Source of the DNA: Azoarcus sp.
Lineage (GTDB): Bacteria > Pseudomonadota > Gammaproteobacteria > Burkholderiales > Rhodocyclaceae
Direction: 5' to 3'
NCBI GenBank assembly: GCA_031282905.1
Contig: JAITCV010000234.1
Span: forward strand, 1 to 22,415
DNA length: 22,415 nt
This document shows, in pieces, positions 22,101 to 22,415 of this stretch. Every line of letters starts with the position of its first letter. The stretch's first letter is position 1. A model generated the notes under the pieces. That model was not told the origin of the DNA and searched no databases. It saw only the letters and a program-made list of their open reading frames with translations. The translations under genes were made by a program, and so were the position numbers.

Positions 22101-22134
22101 TCTCCCCGAAAAGGCCGCCAAGTCAAAGGGGAGA
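22101..22134. repeat. 7-bp inverted repeat after rlmD
   Basis: TCTCCCC at 22101-22107 pairs perfectly with GGGGAGA at 22128-22134 around a 20-base loop. There is no T tract. It begins 51 bases past the rlmD stop and may be a 3' structure for that message. The second arm also looks like a ribosome site for a 26-codon frame at ATG 22145. Confidence 0.4.
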
Positions 22135-22239
22135 AAGTGATCAGATGTCGGGAAATGGGGAACAGCAAAATATTCGGCGCTTTGCGAGGCGAAACTACGA
22201 CCCAGGCCGTAACTCATTGATTTGATACGATATCCCCGC

Positions 22240-22365
22240 GTGGCAAAAAAGATCGCGGTTTCACAAAGCACTTCCGGCGAGGTGCCCGAATCTGGTCTCG
22301 ATGTCCTGAACCAGAACGGCGACTCGGTGGAAATGGCATTGGCAAGGCAACTTGTCGCAGCGTAA
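22240..22365 (+). CDS. Possible small gene or gene remnant before a terminator
   Basis: A 41-codon frame from GTG 22240 (open back to 22213) encodes VAKKIAVSQSTSGEVPESGL and continues DVLNQNGDSVEMALARQLVAA before TAA 22365. Twenty-nine bases later there is a perfect terminator-like hairpin, which supports a rightward transcript. Upstream, a second short frame from ATG 22145 with a GGGGAGA site stops at 22225 in another frame. Together they might be one gene broken by a frameshift. The pattern faintly recalls short YjfB-like putative motility proteins, but I would not assign it. The remaining bases of 22051-22415 hold nothing else that I can support. Confidence 0.3.
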   Translation: MAKKIAVSQSTSGEVPESGLDVLNQNGDSVEMALARQLVAA

Positions 22366-22393
22366 TCGGCTTTGTTCTCTTTTCTTTCTTGTG

Positions 22394-22415
22394 CCGGCAA
22401 CCTTCGGGTTGCCGG
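22394..22415 (+). terminator. UUCG hairpin at the window end, probable terminator
   Basis: CCGGCAACC at 22394-22402 pairs perfectly with GGTTGCCGG at 22407-22415 around the stable TTCG tetraloop. This is a common form of intrinsic terminator. The T tract, if present on the plus strand, lies beyond the window edge; on the minus strand the hairpin is followed by an A-rich sequence, so rightward termination is favoured. Confidence 0.7.

Noticed and set aside
22068..22400. A 110-codon minus-strand frame at the right edge
   Set aside because: It starts at TTG inside the UUCG hairpin with no ribosome site; the hairpin fits a rightward transcript better.
1..22415. CRISPR array, insertion sequence or prophage genes
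   Set aside because: No regularly spaced direct repeats, transposase or phage motifs were seen; the short repeats found are isolated.

Overview
The window is a GC-rich chromosomal segment dominated by core metabolism. The gene set and order are those of a betaproteobacterium: a malate dehydrogenase gene divergent from a GntR/UTRA regulator, then sdhC-sdhD-sdhA-sdhB-sdhE-gltA-sucA-sucB on one strand. This assignment rests on recalled gene order and protein character, not on a search. I cannot name the genus.

Left third (1-4542). The left edge holds an open frame that I cannot identify, then about 380 bases of AT-rich non-coding DNA. An OsmC/YhfA-type protein (567-986, +) follows. Two genes read leftward: a response regulator with receiver and LuxR-type DNA-binding domains (1031-1978) and a secreted DUF4124-type protein with a helical, proline-rich tail (2171-2887). 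gltX (glutamyl-tRNA synthetase) reads rightward.

Middle (4543-10434). A 419-base leader rich in hairpins and short repeats precedes a three-gene ABC importer of the nitrate/sulfonate/taurine class: a Tat-exported binding protein with cysteines and histidines near its predicted cleft, a permease with an N-terminal extension, and an ATPase. A small inverted-repeat element separates it from a convergent CitE-like lyase gene. That gene lies downstream of mdh, behind a strong intrinsic terminator. The mdh-gntR divergent region carries a 20-base imperfect palindrome, a candidate operator.

Right half (10471-20341). The gntR-sdhCDABE-gltA-sucAB block encodes succinate dehydrogenase (complex II) and its flavinylation factor, citrate synthase, and the E1 and E2 subunits of 2-oxoglutarate dehydrogenase. 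With mdh it covers most of the TCA steps from 2-oxoglutarate to citrate; succinyl-CoA synthetase, fumarase and the E3 subunit are not present. sdhC/sdhD, sdhD/sdhA and sdhB/sdhE overlap, which implies translational coupling. A 7-bp hairpin lies before gltA, and a full intrinsic terminator lies between gltA and sucA, so the block is probably more than one transcription unit.

Right edge (20342-22415). Where lpd (E3) often follows sucB, there is an AT-rich stretch of about 400 bases with two overlapping small open frames and a 21-bp tandem duplication. Next come rlmD (23S rRNA m5U1939 methyltransferase) and a region with a short open frame followed by a perfect UUCG hairpin. Most of the window is ordinary. 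The points worth a second look are the Cys/His binding protein, the AT-rich island, the terminators inside the TCA block and the GntR palindrome. I found no CRISPR array, insertion sequence, rRNA or tRNA.
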